Origin: Hemibagrus wyckioides
Lineage: Eukaryota; Chordata; Actinopteri; Siluriformes; Bagridae
NCBI RefSeq assembly: GCF_019097595.1
Contig: NC_080716.1
Coordinates: 26,111,401-26,175,400 of the forward strand
Direction: 5' to 3'
Length of the DNA: 64,000 nucleotides
Of this stretch, positions 11,131-22,890 are shown one piece after another. How positions within the stretch are numbered: the first letter of the stretch is position 1; each line of letters starts with the position of its first letter. Made by a program: the position numbers and the translations under genes. The notes under the pieces were generated by a model, which saw only the letters and a list, made by a program, of their open reading frames with translations, had not been told where the DNA came from and searched no databases.

Positions 11131-13622
11131 CATGAAGTGTTCTTATATAACTCATGATGTCACTGCTGTTATAACACTCATGATGTCAGTGCTGTTATAA
11201 CACCCATGATGTCAGTGCTGTTATAACACCCATGATGTCAGTGCTGTTATAACACTCATGATATCATTGCTGTTATAACACCCATGATATCATTGCTTTT
11301 ATAGCACTCATGATGTCAGTGCTGTTATAACACTCATGATGTCAGTGCTGTTATAACACCCGTGATGTCAGTACTGTTATAACACCCATGATGTCATTAC
11401 TGTTATAACACTCATGATATCATTGCTGTTATAACACCCATGATATCATTGCTTTTATAGCACTCATGATGTCAGTGCTGTTATAACACTCATGATGTCA
11501 GTGCTGTTATAACACCCGTGATGTCAGTACTGTTATAACACCCATGATGTCATTACTGTTATAACACTCATGATATCATTGCTGTTATAACACTCATGAT
11601 ATCATTGCTTTTATAGCACTCATGATGTCAGTGCTGTTATAACACTCATGATATCATTGCTGTTATAACACCCATGATGTCAGTACTGTTATAACACCCA
11701 TGATGTCATTACTGTTATAACACTCATGATATCATTGCTGTTATAACACCCATGATATCATTGCTTTTATAGCACTCATGATGTCATTACTGTTATAACA
11801 CTCATGATATCATTGCTGTTATAACACCCATGATATCATTGCTTTTATAGCACTCATGATGTCAGTGCTGTTATAACACCCGTGATGTCAGTGCTGTTAT
11901 AACACCCATGATGTCATTACTGTTATAACACTCATGATATCATTGCTGTTATAACACCCATGATATCATTGCTTTTATAGCACTCATGATGTCAGTGCTG
12001 TTATAACACTCATGATGTCAGTGCTGTTATAACACCCATGATGTCAGTGCTGTTATAACACTCATGATGTCAGTGCTGTTATAACACCCATGATGTCATT
12101 GCTTTTATAACACTCATGATGTCATTTCTGTTATAACACTCATGATGTCAGTGCTATTATAACACTCATGAACTCATTACTGTTATAACATCATATCATG
12201 ATGTCAGAGCTGTTATAACACTCATGATGTCACTGCTGTTATAACACTCATGATGTCAGTGCTGTTATAACACCCATGATGTCAGTGCTGTTATAACACT
12301 CATGATGTCATTTCTGTTATAACACTTATTATGTCAGTGCTGTTATAACACCCATGATGTCATTACTGTTATAACACTCATGATATCATTGCTGTTATAA
12401 CACCCATGATATCATTGCTTTTATAGCACTCATGATGTCATTACTGTTATAACACTCATGATATCATTGCTGTTATAACACCCATGATATCATTGCTTTT
12501 ATAGCACTCATGATGTCAGTGCTGTTATAACACCCGTGATGTCAGTGCTGTTATAACACCCATGATATCATTGCTTTTATAGCACTCATGATGTCAGTGC
12601 TGTTATAACACCCGTGATGTCAGTGCTGTTATAACACCCATGATGTCATTACTGTTATAACACTCATGATATCATTGCTGTTATAACACCCATGATATCA
12701 TTGCTTTTATAGCACTCATGATGTCAGTGCTGTTATAACACTCATGATGTCAGTGCTGTTATAACACCCATGATGTCAGTGCTGTTATAACACTCATGAT
12801 GTCAGTGCTGTTATAACACCCATGATGTCATTGCTTTTATAACACTCATGATGTCATTTCTGTTATAACACTCATGATATCATTGCTGTTATAACACCCA
12901 TGATATCATTGCTTTTATAGCACTCATGATGTCAGTGCTGTTATAACACTCATGATGTCAGTGCTGTTATAACACCCATGATGTCAGTGCTGTTATAACA
13001 CTCATGATGTCAGTGCTGTTATAACACCCATGATGTCATTGCTTTTATAACACTCATGATGTCATTTCTGTTATAACACTCATGATGTCAGTGCTGTTAT
13101 AACACTCATGAACTCATTACTGTTATAACATCATATCATGATGTCAGAGCTGTTATAACACTCATGATGTCACTGCTGTTATAACACTCATGATGTCAGT
13201 GCTGTTATAACACCCATGATGTCATTGTTTTTATAACACTCATGATGTCATTTCTGTTATAACACTTATTATGTCAGTGCTGTTATAACACCCATGATGT
13301 CATTACTGTTATAACACTCATGATATCATTGCTGTTATAACACCCATGATGTCATTGCTTTTATAACACTCATGATGTCAGTGCTGTTATAACACTCATG
13401 ATGTCAGTGCTGTTATAACACCCATGATGTCAGTGCTGTTATAACACTCATGATGTCAGTGCTGTTATAACACTCATGATGTCAGTGCTGTTATAACACT
13501 CTTGATGTCAGTGCTGTTATAACACTCATGATGTCAGTGCTGTTATAACACTCATGATGTCAGTGCTGTTATAACACTCTTGATGTCATTTCTGTTATAG
13601 CATTCATGATGTCAGCACTGTC
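11131..13622. repeat. 26-bp minisatellite array, about 95 units
   Basis: Tandem units of 26 bp, consensus CACTCATGATGTCAGTGCTG then TTATAA, run for about 2.49 kb. Variants carry CACCC for CACTC, TGATATCA for TGATGTCA, ATTGCTTTTATAG for AGTGCTGTTATAA, and ATTACTG. Higher-order order is visible. The TTTTATAG variant recurs at 11296, 11452, 11608 and 11764, exactly 156 bp (six units) apart, then at 78- and 130-bp steps. A block of about 505 bp (11905-12410) recurs almost unchanged 940 bp later (12845-13350). Both copies include an odd unit with an insertion (CATCATATCATGATGTCAGA). Confidence 0.97.
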
Positions 13623-13935
13623 AGCTACCACTGGTGACTAGATGTGGGCGTGTCCAGTGATGCTACAAACTTTTCAAAAATGTATGCAAATATGTAGTGA
13701 CACGAATATGTAGGTGCAGCTACTACCAGTGTGAGTGAAGACAGTAGAGCGATGTGATCGGTGCTAGAGAGCACACACTGCTTCTCCTTCATCTCGTATG
13801 ATATAATGCAGAGAAACACTGCTGAACATCATTATATACCAACATCAAATCTCAGTCTAGAATTTTCCAGGAAGCTGATTTGCTGTGAAGTGGAATACTA
13901 GTTGCTCCACCCACAGATAAACGTTATCACTATGG
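13623..13935. repeat. Right flank of the array, repeat-like
   Basis: Non-tandem sequence with phrases such as GCTACAAACTTTTCAAAAAT that read like a dispersed fish repeat. Family unknown. Confidence 0.3.
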
Positions 13936-14340
13936 CAGTATTCATAATATGGCAACTCACGATTTACAGATAAAACTGTTGTATGTGTGAATGCAGTATT
14001 TCTCACTTTCTAGCAAAATATTCGAACCAGAAAATACTCTTTCTATCCTACAGCTTTACATTTGTAAGCATCAACCATATTTAATTTAATAATTTAATTC
14101 ATTTAATAACCCCTGATGCGGTGTGTACTATAAGGTGCATCGGATTCCCTTCGAAAGGCCGCGTTCCGACAAGCGGAAATTTATAAAGAGTATTCCGAAT
14201 GACCGACAATAAAAACAATAAATACAACTACAAGGGACTTAATGCTGGAAAAGAACATATGGTACAGTTTATTAAATCACTGTGAGCCACTGAGGGAAAA
14301 ACACTTGAAAAAATAGGAGGAAGACAAGAAACAATGAGGG
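13936..14340. other. Intron, no feature recognised
   Basis: AT-leaning sequence with nothing recognised. Confidence 0.5.
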
Positions 14341-15260
14341 GGCAAATGTGTACATTTTGTGTCTATCAAGAGAGGTCTTGTCAGCCAAATAATGGGGCAT
14401 CAATGGGAACACGCAGCATGCTGCACCCCGATTAGCATGCTGCTAAATGTGGAGATGGTTCATGAGGGAAATCACGGGTACACGGCCGACCTATAGAGAC
14501 ACACTGAGGAGCTCCAGAGGAAGGGGGCAAAGCCATCTTTATTTCTCTAGTGTTGATTTACCACAATTTCAAATGAAAAAAAAAAAAATAGTGAACACTC
14601 TGGGGCTTGTCTGTCCAATTAATGGAGGGAAAATTACTTGTGTTGGCGAGAGGAGCACACACAGGGACAAAAAGCAGCAGACTGGTTATCTAATGATAGG
14701 TGGGAGCCGACAGTGAACACACCAACATACGTCCACTGGGAGGTAAACAGTGAAAACTGCCCTGATGGATTGTGCAAAGGCACAACACAAACACACACAG
14801 ACATACACGCTGCACTTGATGGCTGTTTTGGTGGCCATTTCTGAAGCAAACTGCTCGCTCTTGTAAGAAATGTCAAGTACATGCACTCCGTCTATTGTGA
14901 AGATAGACGCAAAGCCGGGTAGGCTAATAAAAAAGGAAAGGGGAGGGAAGGGAAAAGAAGAGGGGATGGAGGGAGATCTCTGTATCTGGGTGACGCTTCG
15001 AGTTAATTATACGTACATGCAACACAGCAACAGCTCAAATCCACGAGTCCCTGGTCTCAATCATAGAAAAAAAAGTCAGTGCGCAAAAGAGACTAAGAAG
15101 AGCCTCTTGGCTTGGCTTGCGGCATTGAACGCTCAAAAATTAGCCAGCCTCTCATAATTATCAGCACTCACCTTAATTGACTCTCAGATCCTGCTTGCAG
15201 AGGGACGCACCCTCTGTAATAAAACACTACACACTATAGACAGAGCAGAACTGCACATTA
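14341..15260. promoter_or_regulatory. Candidate cluster of conserved noncoding elements
   Basis: Long, non-repetitive, balanced stretch containing two related segments: CTTGTCAGCCAAATAATGGG near 14377 and CTTGTCTGTCCAATTAATGG near 14607. They may be duplicated binding modules. The part at 15090-15220 has TAATTATCAG and CCTTAATTGAC homeodomain-type cores. No credible coding frame. Based on sequence character only. Confidence 0.35.
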
Positions 15261-15469
15261 CATCCCTAGTCGTTTAAACAGAGTCTGGTTTCTTTTACCC
15301 TCCCTACCCCAGCCGTGAAAAAAAAAAAAAAAAGGAAGCAAGGAACATTTGGCAGAAGCAAATTCATCATCAGGTGTCTGGAGGTAGGGCTTTAATAGAA
15401 AAGGCAAGTCCCACTGAGCGCGCACCATGTTGCGGCCAGGCACGCATGCCCGCGAGCAGCAAGCCACCA
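15261..15469. other. Intron with poly-A
   Basis: Contains a poly-A run at about 15318-15333 and no recognised feature. Confidence 0.5.
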
Positions 15470-15575
15470 GTCACAGTGGGCCGCCAGGCATTAGCATAAT
15501 TTTATATAACACAGGCCTCCGCTCTGGAAATTTAATACATTTCAGCAGATAGCAGACCGCCATTTTGCATAATGT
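15470..15575. promoter_or_regulatory. Candidate conserved noncoding element
   Basis: Compact stretch with AGCATAATTTTATA and CATTTTGCATAATG, the latter containing an octamer-like TTTGCATAAT core. Not repetitive. Inferred. Confidence 0.32.
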
Positions 15576-15660
15576 TTTTTTTTTTCCCTTTACTTCATCT
15601 TTCTGAGACGTTCACTGAGACGTTCTTTCTCTATCGCTCTACCTCTCCATGTCATGCTGC

Positions 15661-15661
15661 T

Positions 15662-15692
<31 letters not shown>

Positions 15693-15700
15693 CTCTCTCC
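15661..15700. repeat. (CT)n microsatellite
   Basis: CT dinucleotide run with one CGCT interruption. Confidence 0.93.
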
Positions 15701-15704
15701 CTCC

Positions 15705-15915
15705 TGATGCTGCTGAGGCTCGTCTTCCTCGCCCGCCCCACGGTGCCCCTCGCACCAGGAGAGGGGAAGTTCATTACCTCAGCTAAATCAGAATTAGTCC
15801 CTTCATTTTGACGGGGCGAACTTCATTAGAAAGGCCCTTCCATAATCCAGCGGGGAGAAGTGATGAATCTACGTGGGGCGATAATTTGCTTCACACAGCA
15901 CATTCAGCCGCTTCA
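15705..15915. promoter_or_regulatory. Candidate conserved noncoding element
   Basis: Balanced, non-repetitive block between a CT repeat and a T tract, with CTCAGCTAAATCAGAATTAG and GGGGCGATAATTTGC. Inferred regulatory from character and intronic location. Confidence 0.32.
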
Positions 15916-16860
15916 TCCATTTTTTTTTTTTTTACTTCACTTCTACACTTCTTTTTTTTCCCTTCGTCTTCTCCCTTTGCACTTTCTTTATGCGTTTTCT
16001 TTTGTGTCTTCTATTAGACTGAGAAGAACTGTGTGCTCGGAGAAAGGAAAACACCTGTACGCAATTAGCTAATGGCACAGAGCGCAAGAAAGGACGAAGG
16101 AATAAAGAACGGAGGTTGGCGTATCCCTTCAAAAATCCCCCCCCAAAAAACGATGGAAAAAGTCTAATGTTGCTCAAAAGTGAGCAATCAGACAAGTAAT
16201 AAGAGATCTCAATCCAAATGAAGTAAAGTAGCGAAGTGTTATTAGCATTAGTGAAAACTAGCATGTTATTGGTATCCTTGCAGACCACAAATCAGGGAAT
16301 GGAAGTGAAGAAAGCCAAGCCTCTGGAATGAAATACATCAACTGGTGGACTGTGGTGCGGATGTGGAGTCAGCAAATTATGTCTGCAGATCGAAAAAGCA
16401 CTTAAAAAATGACCGTAGAGCAGAAAAAATGGCTGTAGTCATCGTCTAGCTTTTTAAACATGAACCATTATGGCTTCTGTAGCTCTGTTGTGGTTTATCA
16501 AATCACATGCGTTTATGTAAATTATTTAGCTAAAGGCAGTTCATCAGACCAGAGACTAGCTACAGGACTGGGGATTTTACCACAGCAAAGAAATGTGATG
16601 ATTAGACAGGGAAGTATGTGTTTTTTACATTCAGTGGCTTTAGTCAAATGAGGTAACAAGAAGCACGAAACAAAACTTGTGTTATTTATAGCCTTAAACT
16701 AATTAAAATGGTTAAGATTCAATTATTCTAGTTGCTGATCTGCAGCTTCATAAACAAGGAGTTTTATGTAGCTGAATCTTTACAGATTTTCGCCAAATAC
16801 CCCTGGAATACATGATTAACCACCTGGCCTTGCTAGCTCAATGCTGGCACCCATCTGGAA
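15916..16860. other. Intron with T tracts, no gene
   Basis: T/C-rich tract at 15918-15975, then ordinary sequence. No gene or repeat family recognised. Confidence 0.5.
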
Positions 16861-17430
16861 CCATCTTCATGTCTTTCCTCTAACAGCACTATTACCTTTT
16901 CTTCACCAGCAGTAAGGCTAAATGGAAATGTGTAGTGGCGCCCCCTGCTGGTGCAGCCCACTGTTTCCCACCTCCTGGAGTCCAGGCAGGAGCACCAGTC
17001 TAATTTTGGCCAGTGCCAGCTCTCTCCTGGACCCCCAATTACCCTAGAGCAGCTCGGCGTGCTGCCGACATCTGCTTCAGCAGAGCTTCTGCAGCCCATT
17101 TATATTCCAGCTCATCTACATGGATATTGAAGATAATAATAAATGAACAGGGAGGAATAAGATGCAGCGCAGGGCTGTGTTTCAAACAGGCATTCGCTGG
17201 CGCTGCCCGCCTCGGATGCTCGTTGCCATAGTTTCCGCGATTTGAAAAGGCGAGGGCGACCAATCAAACGAGGAACAGGACACAATCAGGGGAGAAATCA
17301 GATTGTTGTGGAGCACGACAAATGAATTAAAAGGCAAGGAGGATCAGGGCCTTTGAGATTGCACCCAGAGCATCAAACAGCTGAACATGCTCCTCTTTTG
17401 CCAGAGGATCGAGCACAAAGACCTTCTGCC
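16861..17430. promoter_or_regulatory. Candidate conserved noncoding island
   Basis: GC-balanced block about 570 bp long with little low-complexity DNA. It ends sharply where AT-rich sequence starts near 17440. Open frames on both strands lack any domain. Candidate enhancer cluster. Confidence 0.32.
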
Positions 17431-18180
17431 CAGATAATATGTTGCTAAAAACATGGCATGGAATCATTTTTGAATGAATTATGAATTTAAATATATTAAA
17501 AAAAAATTGTAGAATTTAAAAACAAAACAAAAAAGCTAAATATATATACCAACATAATTATTTAATAAAAATAAAGAAATAACAAAATAAAATACATATA
17601 TAAACCTTTTAGATAGTTTCGAGAACTATGGGAACTATTATTAAATAAATTTATTATTGTAATAAGAAAAATGAGAAAAGTGTACTTCTAGCATTTTATT
17701 TAATATCTGTATCAGGGAAGATTTATAGAAAGGGAGAATTTAGAGCTTGACCTACTTCAGCACATCCAAGGTGTGATGATTAACTGATGAGTTGACTGAA
17801 GTGTGCAGTAGGGAGTGAGGAACACAGTGAAAATAACAGAGAGCTAAAATAAAAATGGATATGTGACACTCTCACAGCTGCATGTACAGATGAAGCTCAG
17901 TGGCGAAGGTTAATCAGAGTTATCGCCACTGTGCTTACACACTGATTAACCCGATGCTGAAGTATTCACACAAATCTTACTGTAAGAGGACGATGTGGAG
18001 AGAAAAAAAATGGCTATTCAATTTGAAACTGTAACAAGAGAGTGTTAAGAAATTCAGCTTCTAAAGTACAGTAAAAGGTCAAATTTAATAGATATACTCA
18101 AAAAAAAAAAAACAACACCACAAAAATACATTAAAATAAAATTTTAATTTAATAAAAATTTAAATAAAAAGACATGAATA
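17431..18180. other. AT-rich intron, no feature recognised
   Basis: A-rich sequence with many AAAAT and TTTA runs. Confidence 0.6.
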
Positions 18181-18560
18181 TAGGGCTGGGCAACATGATG
18201 ATATATAAATATCATGTCTATAATGCCATGAATATATTTTATATATATTATATATCGTAGGTATCGTGATATATTTAATAATAGTTTTATATATTTTATC
18301 TTTAAGGATTATACATTGAACTGAAATGACTTACCGAATTTTTGCAAATTTTTAAAAAATATTTTTTTTGAATTTATTATTATATTTTTGCCTACATTAG
18401 ATAAATATTGTAAAAAAAAACAACCTTTTTACAAAGGTCCTACGATTGCTTTGCTAACAGGTTGTTAGCAAACCTATCTATTGTGATGTATTTCGTGTAT
18501 TGTGGAAATGTCTTTAAGTACCATGAGATGAAATATGATATTTTTACCCCTAAACAGTAA
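18181..18560. repeat. Dispersed fish repeat (GGGCTGGGCAA family)
   Basis: Starts TAGGGCTGGGCAACATGATGA and continues with ATATCGTGAT-type motifs. It ends near ATGAAATATGATATTTTTAC. This layout matches a DNA-transposon-derived repeat common in teleosts that begins GGGCTGGGCGATATG. The copy is decayed. Confidence 0.6.
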
Positions 18561-18639
18561 AAATATACAAAATGATTTAACTATTTGCAGCCCTTAGAAT
18601 TTGAGCAATTTCTCTTAAGAAAATTTAATATCCTTGGCA

Positions 18640-19260
18640 TTTATACAAAAAAAATAAAAATAAAAGAAGACCATCTTGCTGTTTCGGAATTAAACGAAGA
18701 TGAAATCATTAATTAGACTTTCTGTCTAACTTGGCTCCACATTGTGAGCTGTGATTTAACATTCATTTAATTAAGTTCAATTATAACCATTCACAAGAAT
18801 AGTTGGGGTTTTTTTTGCGGTTTTCTTCATCTTGTACTCTCTTCAGTGATGTAAAACCTGTCAACAGTTCAGCAATAAACATCTCCCGCAATCACTTTAT
18901 TCCCTTAAACATGTTTCGGAAATAAGAAAGTGGAAACATTAAGGGTTTTTTTTTTCAAACAGTGGCACTATGTGACATGAGTGCTAGAGCAATTGAATCG
19001 TCCAGGGAAGGGAACCCTGGCGCTCTCCATCATCGCAGCAAGTGGGACAGCCATGATTAAAACACGGTGTCAACATGACTGACGGCTTCTTCGAGAGCTT
19101 GCAGAGATGACAGTCGCGGCAGTATCGGGAGAGTGCTGCTTCATCTACATCGAACTTCACAATCGCAATCAGACTAAACAAACTTCCCTCAACACAACTC
19201 ACCAGGCATAAAGAAAATCCCATGAAATCCTAAGATGCCTGCCAAAGGCGGAAAAATTCA
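18640..19260. promoter_or_regulatory. Candidate conserved noncoding island
   Basis: Contains AAATCATTAATTAGAC near 18703 and CATTTAATTAAG near 18763 (homeodomain-type TAATTA cores), then a balanced block at 18970-19230. A minus-strand frame across 18984-19223 has paired Cys but no acceptable domain. Inferred regulatory. Confidence 0.33.
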
Positions 19261-20640
19261 ACAATAAAAAGTACATAAAGGTAGGGGAGGAGTCGTTCCC
19301 ATGGGTATGTGTAGAGAACAAGATTCTCATTTTGCTGCACCAGGTTCTGAAGTGTTTGATGCTAACAGTGCGGGTTTATTCACTTCCTGTCTCTCTCAGG
19401 AGTGGAGTCTTGCGCGGAGTGTTGGACAGGTAGGGTTACTCACAGAACAGCACACTTATCTCTGCACACTCTCGACATTTGTCAACAGCTAGCGGAAAGG
19501 GAATCGATGTGTGAAATGGTAGGTGTGAGAAAGGCAATTTAATATTAGTCACATCGTCTTTGAGATCCTTTTTTTTGCTTCTTCTTCCAGGTAGAGGCGC
19601 ATCGTCGCTAAGACAAGGTTGTGGACGAAACACGTTGTGGACGCAATCTCCTGTTTTTGATGGAGGTGTTTGGGACCGGGAGCTCTTGTGGGGGAAGTTC
19701 GTTTCATGTGTTTTTATAGAAGTCAGAGACCTGAACGCACTGACAGGGGGCCCCTGCGGGTGCTTGTCTTCACCTCTGAATCAGAAGACGAACAGATCAA
19801 GTTCCCTCTGTGCTCTGTACACAAATGTGCTCCCAATCAAATGCACTTACATCGACACCCCCTTTAAAGAAGAGATAGAAATAAGAAGAAGAAGAAAAAA
19901 GAAACGAGAAGGAGTTAAATCCAGGTACAGAAGAAAAGCCTTCAGTAATTCCCTCCCAGTAGACATCTTAGCCTGTACGTTTGGCTCTGCAGGAACAGCT
20001 GACAGCCCCAATCCTGCAGATTTCCTCCCCGAAGGCCTGTCACACTGCCGTCACTGCTGCTACTGCCTCGTCCCTGGAGAAAAAAACTCGCTACCCACCA
20101 TCACACCAAATCATAGTCCTCCTCCTTGGGGGTGTTACGGTCTTGGGTCTCGTCCCATTACCACGCCTGTTAAAGTGGATTTAAAGGGTGCAAGTTTCTC
20201 CCTTCACCCTCTCACCTGCTGAATCTGGCGGGAACGCTCATTGGCTAAGGGTGAACGAGAGGGGAAAAAATCAGCCAGGAAAGCTAAAAGGGGGGTGAAC
20301 ATGAGGGGTGTGCGCAACGGCTAATTTAATCGGGGTGCGCAGCTGCACAAACAGGGGTATCGTGGAATTTCTGTCTGCTGGTAAAATTGACCGTGCATGA
20401 ATAGCTCCATTTTCCACACTGGGACAGGCCATTTTCCATATGTCCCAATGAACTATCGGAGCCGCTGGCCATCTTTTTTTTTTTTACCACCTCACACCAC
20501 CACTATAAACAAAGTGTGTAGAACTAAAGAGCCCCGCTTAGCCAAAGTTATTCTTTTACTCATCTCTCTTTGTGTGGAAAAGCTCCTGCTGCTAGGGAAA
20601 AAAACTCTGACCTACTGACAAACTTATTCAATTCAAAAGC
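19261..20640. other. Balanced intron sequence, no gene supported
   Basis: Non-repetitive, moderately GC-rich DNA. The longest plus-strand frame (19560-20222, 220 codons) has no domain or splice support and includes low-complexity basic stretches. Some of the region may be regulatory. Confidence 0.4.
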
Positions 20641-22529
20641 TTGCAAGAAGCAAACAAAACACAACATGCAACAATAGAAATTCGAAGAATGAAGAGGTTA
20701 TGACATGTTGAACCCATGTGACTGGAGGATGGACTTCCCTCAGCGGGGAAAGAGCAGCTTTTATAGTGACATGTACACTCAATCCTCTGCTCACATCTTT
20801 TTTTTCTCTCTCTTTTTTCCAACTGGCAGAGATTCACTCGAGCCATTTGGAAGGATTAGAACAAAGATGAGAGAGTAGAAGTGTGGAAAAAAAAAAGAAA
20901 AAAGGAAAACTCTTCGATTCTTGATGATTATATGATGTCTGAGTAATGGTTACTGGAACCTTTAGAGTGCATTATACCATTGTCCTTGATGGCCATTGGC
21001 CAATCTTCCTAAGTCTGTCTCACTACTGGACCAAAAACCTTGGACTTGCATGACCAGATATTACTTCCATTTCAAGTGAATCATCTCATGGAGCTTTTGC
21101 AGCTTTGCATCTCGGCATCCATCCTTTTGAAGGATTGCTGTGGTGAATCTGACCCAAAATTAAAAATATATATTTAGAAATATATATCTTTTTCAAGGAA
21201 GAGGAACCAGTCCACAGCCTTCTAGTCACCTGGAAGCCTAGCATAGTGAATTAAAATGGACAGGTGGAGGAAGAGAGGGGGAGCCTGATAGCCTGGGGCT
21301 GGCGAAGGATGCGGTAAACGAAGCAAATGAAAAACTCTGGCCAGTTTACTAAATGGATTGTGTTGGTTTACAAAAAGCACTTTGTAAAATGATATTGAAG
21401 GGAAAGCGGAATAAGTATCAGAATATCCAAGACAACACAACAAGGACAAACCAAACTACCCCTCTGCCCCCCATTTTAGCTATCCTCGCTAGCCAAGGCT
21501 CCAAGGTCGCACTAGTCCAAGCCAGACTTTCCTCTGGATCTGTTTCCTCTCTCCAGGGGATGCTGGACTTGTGATTCAGTGCTTCATGTTAAGAGCAATT
21601 CACCTGCCTCCAATATCTCAGTGGTAAGCTATCCTCCAGGGAAGGAGGGGGAAGCAGTCAGAGCGTGAGGAGGGGGGAAAGTTTCCACATATGGTTAAGT
21701 CAAGCTGCTTGGAGGATACTGAGCGTCTGCTGCAGGGAGAGCAGCTCCTAAAAGGCCCAGCTGGTACTTGGAAAAAGGCCTTCTGCATTACTACACCTCA
21801 GCGCCTGCCTCACCTCCCGTTTGGAGCTGCCGTTGGCCGACTCTTGCCAGCCATTTTAGATTCCTACCCCCCCTCTTTGGACCCCCATTTTGCCATCCCT
21901 TCCCCTTTCCCTGTACTTCCACAGGTTCTGGATCCAATTGAACATTTGGTCTTCCACTGCTGCTTAATCAAATTCCTCCATCTGGCCCCCCTATCCCTGC
22001 GGAACAGGGGAAGGTGCAGCCGGATCCCTGGTCCAAGTGCATATTGGGAAGGAGGGAGGAAAAGAGAAGAGGGCCAGGGACTGCCTACCTAACTTACCCA
22101 TGCTGGTCAACAAGATCAGGTGGCATGCCAGGCACTCTGCTTTCCTAAAACCTTCCTTGCACCAGCCATAAGCAATGTAGCATAGTGTAATTATTTAGTT
22201 ATTAATGAATGGATGTATTAGAGTCTCACTGGTGCACCAGACTGCATTTGCCACAGGTACAGACGAGAAAAAAAAAGTGCTGGGTGCTATAAGATTCATC
22301 TGCTACTCTCGCAGAGGTAGGAAATTGAGAAGGGAAAAAAAAACACGTCACCCTAAATTGAAATGTCTGAGCGCCTTGATCAGAACACCTGCGAAAGCCC
22401 AGGATTTGCTTCCTGCCTGCTACATCAATCATCAATCATTTCTCAGCAAAAAGCACAGCATGATGACTAAGCCTATTCTCACATCACCATTGTGGCGCAC
22501 GGCATCAGACATTTTGTTGTTGTAGAACA
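20641..22529. other. Balanced intron sequence, no gene supported
   Basis: Mixed composition with no tandem repeat or transposon recognised. Parts (about 21690-21870) resemble conserved noncoding DNA but show no decisive motif. Confidence 0.4.
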
Positions 22530-22890
22530 GCTATCCTCTCCATTGCCAGGTGGCAAAACATGTGTCAAATAATTAAACTGGTTTTACAGAACAGGACAAC
22601 AAATGCAATGCAATTTGTTTCTTATCTTTCATTGGCCCGTAGCAGAAGCACATGTGAGAGAGTAATTAATCAAACCACTGGAATATGTGAGCAGCAATTT
22701 CCACTTAATGGCACTTACAGGTATTGGGTCCCTGAAGTTGGCCATTTCGGCTCTGAAATGAGGATTCATTTTCCTCTTTATGGTCCTGACAATAAAATTG
22801 AGCAAGCACGTTAAACAATATCCATTTCGCTGGATTCTGATAATGGCTAGCCGATGTGACTGGGCGCAATGCAGATTGTACATCAAATCA
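22530..22890. promoter_or_regulatory. Strong candidate conserved noncoding element
   Basis: About 350 bp of complex, non-repetitive AT-balanced sequence with AATAATTAAAC near 22568, GAGTAATTAATCAAACC near 22660 and several A/T-cored sites. This is the style of deeply conserved vertebrate enhancers near developmental regulators. No coding frame makes sense. Alignment would decide. Confidence 0.4.

Noticed and set aside
11131..13622. CRISPR-like direct repeats
   Set aside because: Units are contiguous 26-bp tandem copies without unique spacers, and the host is a vertebrate. It is a minisatellite.
18984..19223. Minus-strand frame with several CxxC pairs resembling a zinc-binding protein
   Set aside because: Spacing fits no known finger, there is no splice context, and nothing similar is known in ZNF521. 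Probably incidental to a noncoding element.
19560..20222. 220-codon plus-strand open frame
   Set aside because: No domain, odd composition with basic low-complexity stretches, no splice or promoter support. Likely chance in balanced-composition DNA.
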